30,024 nucleotides of DNA from JBFIHZ01 sp041601535 (GTDB lineage Bacteria; Pseudomonadota; Gammaproteobacteria; Xanthomonadales; SZUA-36): positions 1 through 30,024 of the forward strand of contig JBFIHZ010000008.1 in the NCBI GenBank assembly GCA_041601535.1, in the 5' to 3' direction. The first letter of the stretch is position 1; each line of letters begins with the position of its first letter. Position numbers and translations under genes: made by a program. The notes below the pieces were generated by a model that worked only from the letters and a program-made list of their open reading frames with translations, did not search any database and was not told the DNA's origin. Below are positions 13,640-21,366 of this stretch, piece by piece.

Positions 13640-15034
13640 ATGTTTGACAATCTGACCCAAAGACTTTCAGCCGCGGTCCAGAAACTGGGTGGCAACCAGC
13701 GGCTGACCGAAGACGCCATTCGTGAAACCCTGCGCGAGGTGCGCGTGGCCCTGCTGGAGGCCGACGTGGCCTTGCCGGTTGTGCAGGACTTCATCCGCAG
13801 AGTGGGTGACAAGGCGGTGGGACAGGAGGTCATGCAAAGCCTCACTCCCGGCCAGGCCATGGTCAAGCTGGTGCATGACGAGCTGGTTTATACCATGGGT
13901 CAGGAAAATGAGGCACTGGATCTGCAAGCCAGGCCGCCCGTGGTGGTATTGATGGCCGGTCTGCAGGGGTCCGGTAAAACCACCACCACCGCCAAGCTGG
14001 CCCGTTTGCTGATGGAGCAGGAGAAAAAACGCGTCATGGTGGTCAGCTGCGACGTGTACCGCCCGGCCGCCATTCAGCAACTCGAAACGCTGGCACAGCA
14101 GGTTGGCGCGGTTTTTCAGCCCTCCAGTGTGGATCAGCAACCGGCGGCGATCGCCCGAGATGCGCTCGAAGCTGCCCGGCAGAAGATGTGCGATGTATTG
14201 CTGGTGGACACGGCCGGCCGCTTGCATATTGATGAGGCCATGATGGATGAAATCCGTCAGGTGCACGCGGCAGTAGCACCGCACGAAACCCTGTTCGTGG
14301 TGGACAGCATGACCGGCCAGGATGCGGCGAATACCGCCCGCGCTTTCAATGAAGCGCTGGACCTGACCGGTGTGATACTCACCAAGACCGATGGTGATTC
14401 GCGCGGTGGCGCGGCCCTGTCGGTGCGTCAGGTGACCGGCAAGCCGATCAAGTTCCTGGGCTCGGGTGAAAAATCCGACGCCTTGCAGGCCTTTCATCCC
14501 GAACGCGTCGCATCCCGCATATTGGGCATGGGCGATGTGCTGTCGCTGGTCGAAGAAGTCCAGCGCAAGGTCGACCAGAAACAGGCTGAGAAGCTGGTAC
14601 GCAAGATCCGCAAGGGCAGCGGTTTCGATCTGGCGGATTTCCGCGGTCAGCTGGAACAGATGACAACGATGGGCGGCATCGGTGGCCTGATGGACAAGTT
14701 GCCGGGCATGGCGCAACTGCCTGAGCAGATGAAAGCGCAGGTGGGTGATGACAAAACCCGTCATATGATTGCCATCATTAATTCCATGACACCGCAGGAA
14801 CGGCGCTTCCCGGATATCATCCGGGGTTCCAGGAAAAAGCGCATTGCGGCCGGTTGCGGCCTGCAGGTGCAGGAAGTAAACCGTTTGCTCAAGCAGCACG
14901 CCCAGATGCAGAAAATGATGAAAAAAATGGGTCGTGGCGGCATGGCGCAAATGATGAAAAAAATGAGCAAGCTGCAGGGCCAGCTTCCACCGGGAATGAT
15001 GCCCGGATCCGGTGGCCGAAAGCCGCCGTTCTGA
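13640..15034 (+). CDS. ffh: Signal recognition particle protein Ffh (SRP54)
   Basis: GTPase that with 4.5S RNA binds signal sequences on the ribosome and targets nascent membrane proteins to FtsY. It has 464 residues (E. coli 453). The N domain (MFDNLTQRLSAAVQKL) is followed by the G domain with P-loop GLQGSGKTTT near 107, DTAGRLHID, and TKTDGDSRGG. The methionine-rich M domain has the RNA-binding RGSRKKRIAAGCG segment and ends in MMKKMGRGGMAQMMKKM. The start ATG 13640 has a GGAGTG Shine-Dalgarno. The PhoX-type gene that follows overlaps or touches its end. Confidence 0.97.
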   Translation: MFDNLTQRLSAAVQKLGGNQRLTEDAIRETLREVRVALLEADVALPVVQDFIRRVGDKAVGQEVMQSLTPGQAMVKLVHDELVYTMGQENEALDLQARPPVVVLMAGLQGSGKTTTTAKLARLLMEQEKKRVMVVSCDVYRPAAIQQLETLAQQVGAVFQPSSVDQQPAAIARDALEAARQKMCDVLLVDTAGRLHIDEAMMDEIRQVHAAVAPHETLFVVDSMTGQDAANTARAFNEALDLTGVILTKTDGDSRGGAALSVRQVTGKPIKFLGSGEKSDALQAFHPERVASRILGMGDVLSLVEEVQRKVDQKQAEKLVRKIRKGSGFDLADFRGQLEQMTTMGGIGGLMDKLPGMAQLPEQMKAQVGDDKTRHMIAIINSMTPQERRFPDIIRGSRKKRIAAGCGLQVQEVNRLLKQHAQMQKMMKKMGRGGMAQMMKKMSKLQGQLPPGMMPGSGGRKPPF

Positions 15035-16460
15035 GTTCGTGACAAAGTCGATTTCCCGCCGGGAGTTCCTGCGCTCATCGGCCTGGGGCGCCGGCGGCAT
15101 CTCCGTCGCGCTGCTGGCCTGGAACCAGTATCGTGATCTGACACCCCGCAGTGATCTGCCCGAGCTGATGGGGGCGCTGCAACCGGCGGTTGACCAGACC
15201 ACCGGTCTGCCTCTGCTGCTGTTGCCGGAGGGCTTCCGCTATCACAGCCTGTCCTGGGCTGGCTCGGAACTGCATCGGGGAGGCGAGGTGCCGGGCCGTG
15301 CGGATGGCATGGGCATGGTGCGCCAGCAGGGCCAGCGCATCACCCTGGTACGCAATCACGAGATGAGAGGATCCAGCGGCGCGCTGGATGCGCCACAATA
15401 CTCGTACGACGTGACCGGCGGCGGCACCACCACGCTGGTGTTCGATGCCGGCGAAGAGGCCCTGGCCGATTCGTGGATCAGTCTCAGCGGAACCCTGAAC
15501 AACTGCGCCGGTGGCGTGACCCCATGGGGCAGCTGGCTGTCCTGTGAGGAAGCCCCGTTCTCGCCGCAGCTGGGGCATTTAAAGCTGCCGCTGCGTCAGA
15601 AATTCTGGGATATTGGGAAAGCAGAAAAAGAGCACGGGTTCGTGTTTGAGGTGCCGGCCGACGGCCGCTCCGACGCACAGCCAATCAAGGCAATGGGGCA
15701 GTTTTATCACGAAGCCGTGGCGGTGGATCCACGCAGCGGTGTGGTTTACCAGACCGAGGATACCGGGCCTGATGCCGGTTTCTATCGCTACATTCCCGAG
15801 CATTCCGGACAGCTTCACCGCGGCGGCAAGCTGCAGATGATGCGGGTGGCGCATGGCCGGGACATGCGCCAGGGTGCTGAACTCGACCGTCTGCTGGACG
15901 TTAGCTGGGTGGATATCGCCGAGCCTGAGGCCGGCTTTACCGCCAACAGCCGTGAAGGTGATGGTGTGGTCAGACAGGGCCTGGCCGCCGGTGCGTCGCC
16001 GTTTGTGGCACTGGAAGGCTGCGCCTATCACGGTGGCTGGGTGTATTTCACCTCGAAACTGGGTGGTTCCGCCAAAGCCGGCTACGTGTTTGCCTATCAG
16101 CCGGATACCGAGACCATAAAGCTGGTGTACGAGTCGCCGGGACACAGCAGTTTTTCGGGTCCGGACAATATCATCATGAGCCCGCGAGGCAGCCTGGTGA
16201 TTTGCGAAGACCGGGTTAACGTACAGACGATTGGTCAGCATATCGCGGGATTAACGCCACTCGGACAGATGTTCCGGTTCTGTCAGGTCAATCCCCGTTT
16301 GCAGGGGAGCTATCTGGGTCACGACCTGGCAGCCACCGTACGCCGGACCGAATGGGCTGGCGTATGCTTTTCCGCGGACGGTAAGTGGCTGTTCTGCAAT
16401 TTTTATAACCCGGGAGTAACCTTGGCCATCACCGGCCCATGGCAGGACGGGCTGATCTGA
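15012..16460 (+). CDS. PhoX-type (DUF839) protein with Tat signal
   Basis: Probably exported folded to the periplasm: the N-terminus has a twin-arginine motif (SISRREFLRSSAWG) followed by a weakly hydrophobic stretch (GGISVALLAWN). The mature part matches the DUF839/PhoX beta-propeller family: LPEGFRYHSLSWAG, ITLVRNHEMRG, GGVTPWGSWLSCEEA, HEAVAVDPRSGVVYQTEDTGPDAGFYRYIP, and a late SGPDNIIMSPRGSLVICED. PhoX members are calcium- and iron-dependent phosphatases, but many relatives are uncharacterised, so phosphatase activity is inferred. Start is GTG 15012, overlapping ffh by 23 bases, or GTG 15039 just after the ffh stop; neither has a strong Shine-Dalgarno. Tight coupling suggests cotranscription with ffh. 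No pho box or phosphate genes are visible. Confidence 0.85.
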   Translation: MAESRRSEFVTKSISRREFLRSSAWGAGGISVALLAWNQYRDLTPRSDLPELMGALQPAVDQTTGLPLLLLPEGFRYHSLSWAGSELHRGGEVPGRADGMGMVRQQGQRITLVRNHEMRGSSGALDAPQYSYDVTGGGTTTLVFDAGEEALADSWISLSGTLNNCAGGVTPWGSWLSCEEAPFSPQLGHLKLPLRQKFWDIGKAEKEHGFVFEVPADGRSDAQPIKAMGQFYHEAVAVDPRSGVVYQTEDTGPDAGFYRYIPEHSGQLHRGGKLQMMRVAHGRDMRQGAELDRLLDVSWVDIAEPEAGFTANSREGDGVVRQGLAAGASPFVALEGCAYHGGWVYFTSKLGGSAKAGYVFAYQPDTETIKLVYESPGHSSFSGPDNIIMSPRGSLVICEDRVNVQTIGQHIAGLTPLGQMFRFCQVNPRLQGSYLGHDLAATVRRTEWAGVCFSADGKWLFCNFYNPGVTLAITGPWQDGLI

Positions 16461-16538
16461 CGCCGGTTGGCCGTTGGGTGTGACCCAGTCCAGCGGGATC
16501 AGAACGCCTGGGTGGTTTTCTTTTGTTTATTAACACGG

Positions 16539-16544
16539 TACAAT
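16539..16544 (+). promoter_or_regulatory. -10 box of the likely rpsP operon promoter
   Basis: TACAAT preceded by an AT-rich stretch without a clear -35. The leader to rpsP is about 140 bases and contains a hairpin of AATCCGC with GCGGGTT (about 16558-16577). Confidence 0.4.
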
Positions 16545-16692
16545 GCGCGGTTTGCTGAATCCGCTTTCGGCGGGTTTCGTGGTGGGTAAATGGTCGCCGT
16601 TGCGCGGGGCGTTGTAATAGCCGCTGCAGGGGCCAGGAAATTAATTTAAGAAAGCAGTGCCACATCGGTATTGCGTAACGGGTTACTAAACA

Positions 16693-16944
16693 ATGGTAAA
16701 AATCAGATTGTCTCGGGGCGGCGCCAAAAAGCAGCCGTTCTATAACATCGTGGTAACAGACAGCCGCAGTGCGCGTGATGGCCGCAGAATCGAGCGTATC
16801 GGGTTTTTCAACCCGGTAGCCCGTGGCCAGGAAGAGCGCCTGCGTGTGGATCTGGAACGGGTCGAATACTGGACAGGCGTAGGCGCGCAGCTCAGCGGCC
16901 GGGTTAAAACCCTGGTTTCAGAGGCCCGCACGCAAGCAGCCTGA
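16693..16944 (+). CDS. rpsP: 30S ribosomal protein S16
   Basis: Small 30S assembly protein with 83 residues (E. coli 82). The signature MVKIRLSRGGAKKQPFYNIV is followed by VTDSRSARDGRRIERIGFFNP and a C-terminal RVEYWTGVGAQLSGRV segment. First gene of rpsP-rimM-trmD-rplS. Confidence 0.97.
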   Translation: MVKIRLSRGGAKKQPFYNIVVTDSRSARDGRRIERIGFFNPVARGQEERLRVDLERVEYWTGVGAQLSGRVKTLVSEARTQAA

Positions 16945-16963
16945 ACCACTCCGGAGCCGTGTC

Positions 16964-17521
16964 GTGAACGACGACCGGTCGGCCCGGCCCGGCTTGCCGC
17001 TGGAATCGGTACGGCAGGATGCGGATGGGCGCGATGTGGTCGTTTTGGGCCATATCACCGGGGCTCATGGCATCAAGGGCTGGATAAAGCTGCATTCGGA
17101 CACGGATCCACGCGAAGAAATATTCAACCATCAGCCCTGGTTGCTAGGCAGTGGGCTGCGGCTTACTGAAGTCAAGCAAGGCAGACGGCAGGGCAAGCTG
17201 CTGGTGGCTGAACTTTCCGGAGTCAGCGATCGTGATGCCGCCGAAAGTTTGCAGGGTACGCAGATTGCGGTGTACCGCGATCAGCTGCCAGAGTTACCGG
17301 ACAGTCAGTATTACTGGGCCGATTTGATCGGCTTGAAGGTGTATAACGAAGATGACGTGCTGTTGGGTACCGTCAAGGCCATGATGGCAACCGGCGCCAA
17401 TGACGTCATGGTAGTGGCCGGTGACAGGGAGCGCTTAGTGCCTTTTGTGCCGGGCCAGTATGTCAACCGGGTGGATCTGGATCGGGGTTCTGTACAGGTG
17501 AACTGGGATCCGGATTTCTGA
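16964..17521 (+). CDS. rimM: Ribosome maturation factor RimM
   Basis: Binds S19 and helps 30S head maturation. It has 185 residues from a GTG start at 16964, supported by a GGAG Shine-Dalgarno. The N-terminal beta-barrel has VVLGHITGAHGIKGWIKLHSDTD; the C-terminal PRC-barrel carries YYWADLIGLKVYNED and ends RGSVQVNWDPDF. It lies 19 bases after rpsP. Confidence 0.95.
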   Translation: MNDDRSARPGLPLESVRQDADGRDVVVLGHITGAHGIKGWIKLHSDTDPREEIFNHQPWLLGSGLRLTEVKQGRRQGKLLVAELSGVSDRDAAESLQGTQIAVYRDQLPELPDSQYYWADLIGLKVYNEDDVLLGTVKAMMATGANDVMVVAGDRERLVPFVPGQYVNRVDLDRGSVQVNWDPDF

Positions 17522-17563
17522 TCTGCCGAGCAGCACGGGAAAGGTCATGTTGGGAACAGGGTT

Positions 17564-18352
17564 TTGGATATACAAGTCATAACCCTGTTTCCGGAAGAAT
17601 TCGGTCCGCTGGTTGCCCTTGGGGTAACCGGCCGGGCCATCAGCGGGGGCCGGGTTAATGTTCAGGTGCTGAATCCGCGGGATTTTGCATCGGACCGGCA
17701 CCGCAGCGTGGACGACCGCCCCTATGGTGGCGGGCCGGGGATGGTGATGGCGGTGGAGCCCACCCGCTCCGCCATCCGGCAGGCGCGAGCGACTGCCGCG
17801 ATGGCGCAGCAGGCAGCTGATGAGCAGGCAGTTAAAGTCAGCCTGATGAGTCCCCAGGGCAGACGCCTGGATCAGGCCGCCGTACAGGAACTGGCTGCGC
17901 GGCAACAACTGATCCTGGTGTGCGGGCGTTATGAAGGGCTGGATGAACGATTGGTCGATCTGGAGATCGACGAAGAATGGTCCATTGGTGACTACGTGCT
18001 CAGCGGCGGTGAATTGGCTGCGGCGGTAGTGATTGATGCGGTGGTGCGGTCACTCCCCGGCGTTTTGGGAGATGAACAATCAGCCGAACAGGACTCCTTT
18101 ATGGGCGGCCTGCTCGATTGTCCCCACTACACACGGCCAGAAACCGTGGACGGATTGACGGTGCCGGAAGTTTTGTTGTCCGGTGACCACAAGGCCATCG
18201 CGCGTTGGCGGCGGAAGCAGTCGCTGGGGCGCACCTGGCTACGCAGGAAGGATATGCTGGAGCGTTCGGAACTGGGCGTGGAAGATAAACGATTACTGGC
18301 CGAATTCATTGCAGAATACGGCGAGATTCAGGAAAATCAGAATTCAATTTAA
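17564..18352 (+). CDS. trmD: tRNA (guanine-N1)-methyltransferase
   Basis: Makes m1G37 next to the anticodon, which prevents +1 frameshifting; uses S-adenosylmethionine. It has 262 residues (E. coli 255). SPOUT-fold knot motifs are present: RPYGGGPGMVMAVEP, VCGRYEGLDERLVD and SIGDYVLSGGELAA. The start is a rare TTG at 17564 (MDIQVITLFPEEF), as no ATG or GTG fits the frame and the family N-terminus aligns here. An AGGG sits close upstream. A weak start within a ribosomal-protein operon would keep TrmD well below S16 and L19, a known feature of this operon in E. coli. Confidence 0.96.
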   Translation: MDIQVITLFPEEFGPLVALGVTGRAISGGRVNVQVLNPRDFASDRHRSVDDRPYGGGPGMVMAVEPTRSAIRQARATAAMAQQAADEQAVKVSLMSPQGRRLDQAAVQELAARQQLILVCGRYEGLDERLVDLEIDEEWSIGDYVLSGGELAAAVVIDAVVRSLPGVLGDEQSAEQDSFMGGLLDCPHYTRPETVDGLTVPEVLLSGDHKAIARWRRKQSLGRTWLRRKDMLERSELGVEDKRLLAEFIAEYGEIQENQNSI

Positions 18353-18363
18353 GGATTGCGAAG

Positions 18364-18711
18364 ATGAGCAACATAATCGACCAAATCAATGCGGAACAAA
18401 TGACCCGCGACATTCCGGAGTTTGCTCCTGGTGACACCGTGACCGTCAGCGTCAAGGTCAAAGAGGGTGAGCGTGAACGTCTGCAGTCCTTTGAGGGCGT
18501 AGTTATCGGTGTCAGCAACCGCGGCCTGAACTCCGCATTCACCGTGCGCAAGATTTCTCATGGTACGGGTGTGGAACGCGTGTTCCAGACGTACAGCCCG
18601 TTGATTGACTCCATCAAGGTCAAACGTCGTGGTGATGTGCGCCGCGCCAAGTTGTACTTTTTGCGCGAGCGCGAAGGCAAGTCTGCGCGTATCAAAGAAA
18701 AACTCAACTGA
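18364..18711 (+). CDS. rplS: 50S ribosomal protein L19
   Basis: Protein at the 30S-50S interface with 115 residues, the E. coli length. Visible signatures: FAPGDTVTVSVKVKEGERERLQSFEGVVIG, FTVRKISHGTGVERVFQTYSP and KVKRRGDVRRAKLYFLRER. It starts 11 bases after trmD and is followed by an intrinsic terminator. Confidence 0.97.
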   Translation: MSNIIDQINAEQMTRDIPEFAPGDTVTVSVKVKEGERERLQSFEGVVIGVSNRGLNSAFTVRKISHGTGVERVFQTYSPLIDSIKVKRRGDVRRAKLYFLREREGKSARIKEKLN

Positions 18712-18754
18712 GTATCACGCTTCGCGGCACTCGATCCGCGACTCAGTCAGCCAA

Positions 18755-18780
18755 AGGCCCGCCAACAGCGGGCCTTTTTT
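18755..18780 (+). terminator. Rho-independent terminator of the rpsP operon
   Basis: AGGCCCGC (18755-18762) pairs with GCGGGCCT (18768-18775) around CAACA, running into six T's (18775-18780). Confidence 0.9.
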
Positions 18781-18824
18781 ATGGCTCGGATATGCCCACG
18801 GCGGCGTCATTTGGCCGCTGCACA

Positions 18825-18850
18825 CTTGAATACTGGCCTCCAACCCATAC
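18825..18850 (+). promoter_or_regulatory. Sigma-32 (heat-shock) promoter of htpG
   Basis: CTTGAA (18825-18830) and CCCATAC (18844-18850) are 13 bases apart. This fits the sigma-32 consensus CTTGAAA / CCCCATNT with 12-14 bases between. It lies between the rplS terminator and htpG, and start sites near 18857 would leave about 28 bases of leader. Confidence 0.75.
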
Positions 18851-18884
18851 CTTGGCTTCATCCCAACCGAAAGCAAAAAAACCT

Positions 18885-20837
18885 ATGAGCGCTGAAAACT
18901 CTACACAACCAACCGTTGACGAAACCTCCGCTGCACAAAGCCACGCGTTCCAGGCGGAAACCCGTCAGGTGCTGCACCTGATGATTCATTCGCTTTATTC
19001 CAACAAGGAAATTTTCCTGCGTGAACTGATTTCCAATGCCTCCGATGCGCTGGATCGCCTGCGCTTCGCCGGCTTGCAGGACGCGTCATTGCTGGAAGCT
19101 GCTGACGAGTTGCACATCCGCATCGCTGCGGACCAGGAGGCTGGCACGCTGACCATCAGTGATAACGGTATCGGCATGAATCACCAGGATGTGATGGAAA
19201 ACATTGGCACCATCGCAAAATCCGGTACCAGGCAGTTTCTGGACCAGCTGTCGCAGGATGACAAGAACCACTCCCAACTGATCGGCCAGTTTGGCGTGGG
19301 GTTCTATTCTGCATTCATAGTGGCCGATGAGGTCACGGTGCTGACCCGCAAGGCGGGCGAGCCGGCTGGGCAGGGCGTGCGCTGGAGTTCCGATGGCGGC
19401 GGCGAGTTTACCATTCAGGCCGAGGAACGGCAGCAACAGGGCACCACCATCATCCTGCGCCTGAAAGAAGCGGAAAAGGAGTTTCTGCAGACCTGGACAC
19501 TGCGATCACTGATCAACCGCTATTCCGACCACATCGGTTTCCCCATTCAGCTGTTGCAGGACCAGGACAAGGAAGATGATGATTCCAAGCCCGAATGGGA
19601 ACAGGTCAACAAGGCGCAGGCGTTGTGGAGTCTGCCCAAGAACGAAATCAGCGACGAAGATTACCAGGCCTTTTACAAGAGCCTGAGCCACGATTTGAAT
19701 GACCCCTTGACCTGGGCGCACAACAAAGTGGAAGGGGCTCAAAGTTATACCACCTTGCTGTATTTGCCCAAAAATGCGCCATTGGACCTGATGTTGCAGC
19801 GCGACGAGCGCCAGGGTGTGCGCCTGTATGCCAACCGGGTATTCATCATGGATGCTGCCCAGCAGCTGTTACCGCATTATCTGCGCTTCGTGCGTGGTGT
19901 GGTGGATTCGCAGGACCTGCCGCTCAACGTGTCGCGTGAGTTGTTGCAGGAAAATGAACTGGTAGGGAAAATCCGCGCGGCGGTAATTCGCCGCAGTCTG
20001 GACATGATCGCACGCATCAGCCGTGATGAAGCGGAAACCTATACGGAATTCTGGAAGCAGTTCGGCGCGGTGCTGAAAGAGGGCGTGGTTGAAGATATGG
20101 CCAACCGGGACCGTATCCTGCCGCTGCTGCGGTTTGCCTCCACCCACGATGAAACTGCCGGCAGCCAGACCGATCTGGCCGGCTACCTGGCCCGCATGAA
20201 ACCCGGGCAGGATGCCATTTTCTATATCACGGCAGAGCACCACACGGCGGCCCGCAACAGCCCGCACGTGGAAGTATTCCGGCGTAAAGGCATCGAAGTG
20301 CTGTTGATGTCAGACCGGGTGGATGAATGGATGATGTCCTACCTGCATGAATTCGAAGGCAAATCCTTCAAGTCCGTGACCAAGGGTGATATCGACCTCG
20401 GCGCTATCGGGTCGGCTGAAGAAAGCGGTGAGGAAACCGGCGCGACAGAAAACGCGGTCGAGCTGGATGCGGATCTGCTGGCCCGTATCAGTGAGTCCCT
20501 GAAGGATCACGTCAGCGCGGTGAAATCCAGCAATCGCCTGACCGATTCGGCCTCCTGCCTGGTGCTCAGTGAAGATGAAATGGCCCTGCACATGCAGAAA
20601 ATGTTACGCCAGGCCGGTCAGCAGGTGCCCGAGTCCAAGCCGACGCTGGAACTGAATCCGCAGCATGCAATGGTAGCGCGGCTGGCGGACGAGGCTGATG
20701 ACGAGCGTTTCGCCATGCTGGCACAATTGCTGTTTGAGCAGGCTCTGTTGTCCGAAGGCGGCTCCTTGCCTGACCCGGCGGGCTTTGTCCGGCGCATCAA
20801 TAGCCTGATGACGGCAGCGCCCGCAGAGCCGGCCTGA
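18885..20837 (+). CDS. htpG: Chaperone HtpG (bacterial Hsp90)
   Basis: Cytosolic ATP-dependent chaperone. It has 650 residues from ATG 18885 (MSAENSTQPT), slightly longer than E. coli HtpG (624); the frame extends upstream to 18792, but that would cross the heat-shock promoter. GHKL ATPase motifs are FLRELISNASDALDRLR, DNGIGM and GQFGVGFYSAF. The middle domain (LPLNVSRELLQEN) and C-terminal dimerisation domain follow. The Shine-Dalgarno is poor; the leader before ATG is A-rich. hslR follows 34 bases later, so both probably form a heat-shock operon. Confidence 0.96.
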   Translation: MSAENSTQPTVDETSAAQSHAFQAETRQVLHLMIHSLYSNKEIFLRELISNASDALDRLRFAGLQDASLLEAADELHIRIAADQEAGTLTISDNGIGMNHQDVMENIGTIAKSGTRQFLDQLSQDDKNHSQLIGQFGVGFYSAFIVADEVTVLTRKAGEPAGQGVRWSSDGGGEFTIQAEERQQQGTTIILRLKEAEKEFLQTWTLRSLINRYSDHIGFPIQLLQDQDKEDDDSKPEWEQVNKAQALWSLPKNEISDEDYQAFYKSLSHDLNDPLTWAHNKVEGAQSYTTLLYLPKNAPLDLMLQRDERQGVRLYANRVFIMDAAQQLLPHYLRFVRGVVDSQDLPLNVSRELLQENELVGKIRAAVIRRSLDMIARISRDEAETYTEFWKQFGAVLKEGVVEDMANRDRILPLLRFASTHDETAGSQTDLAGYLARMKPGQDAIFYITAEHHTAARNSPHVEVFRRKGIEVLLMSDRVDEWMMSYLHEFEGKSFKSVTKGDIDLGAIGSAEESGEETGATENAVELDADLLARISESLKDHVSAVKSSNRLTDSASCLVLSEDEMALHMQKMLRQAGQQVPESKPTLELNPQHAMVARLADEADDERFAMLAQLLFEQALLSEGGSLPDPAGFVRRINSLMTAAPAEPA

Positions 20838-20871
20838 GCCGGCCAGATACGGCCAGAGTAGGTACCAGCCC

Positions 20872-21258
20872 ATGGGCGAAGGTGTGCGCATTGACAAGTG
20901 GTTGTGGGCCGCCCGCTTTTTCAAAACCCGGGCTTTGGCCCGGGCAGCCGTGGCCGGTGGCAAGGTCCAGCTGGCCGGTCATCGGGTCAAACCCGGGCGA
21001 ACACTCAATCCTGGCGATCGCCTGTCGATCAGCCGTGAGGATGAACAGTTCGACATCACCGTCACGGATATCGGGGACAAGCGGGTTTCGGCGCCGCTGG
21101 CGCGTGAAAAATACCTGGAAGATGAAGCCAGCATCCAGCGCCGTGAACAGGCGGCGGAGCAGCGCAAGCTGGAGCGTGCCGCGCATGCCCAGCGCCCACG
21201 CCGGCCGGATAAACGTCAGCGCCGGGAGATCGTCCGCTTCACACGCAAGGAAGACTGA
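20872..21258 (+). CDS. hslR: Heat shock protein 15 (S4-domain, ribosome-associated)
   Basis: RNA-binding protein that in E. coli (Hsp15) binds stalled 50S subunits carrying peptidyl-tRNA. Its 128 residues include an N-terminal S4 domain (VRIDKWLWAARFFKTRALARAAV, KVQLAGHRVKPGRTLNPGD) and a basic C-terminal tail rich in Arg and Lys ending RREIVRFTRKED. Placement directly after htpG links it to the same heat-shock promoter; E. coli hslR also responds to heat. Confidence 0.92.
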   Translation: MGEGVRIDKWLWAARFFKTRALARAAVAGGKVQLAGHRVKPGRTLNPGDRLSISREDEQFDITVTDIGDKRVSAPLAREKYLEDEASIQRREQAAEQRKLERAAHAQRPRRPDKRQRREIVRFTRKED

Positions 21259-21366
21259 ACCGGTCGGGTGCCCATCCGCCACAGGTCTGCCCGATAGCGG
21301 CAAAGCAAGTTCAGAGTAAGAAAATCAGGCCGTAACAGCGCCGGGCGGGGTCCGGGAAAGCGGTAC

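Noticed and set aside
13667..15202. 511-aa minus-strand frame over ffh
   Set aside because: Long but antisense to an unmistakable ffh; His-rich composition is typical of a GC-rich shadow.
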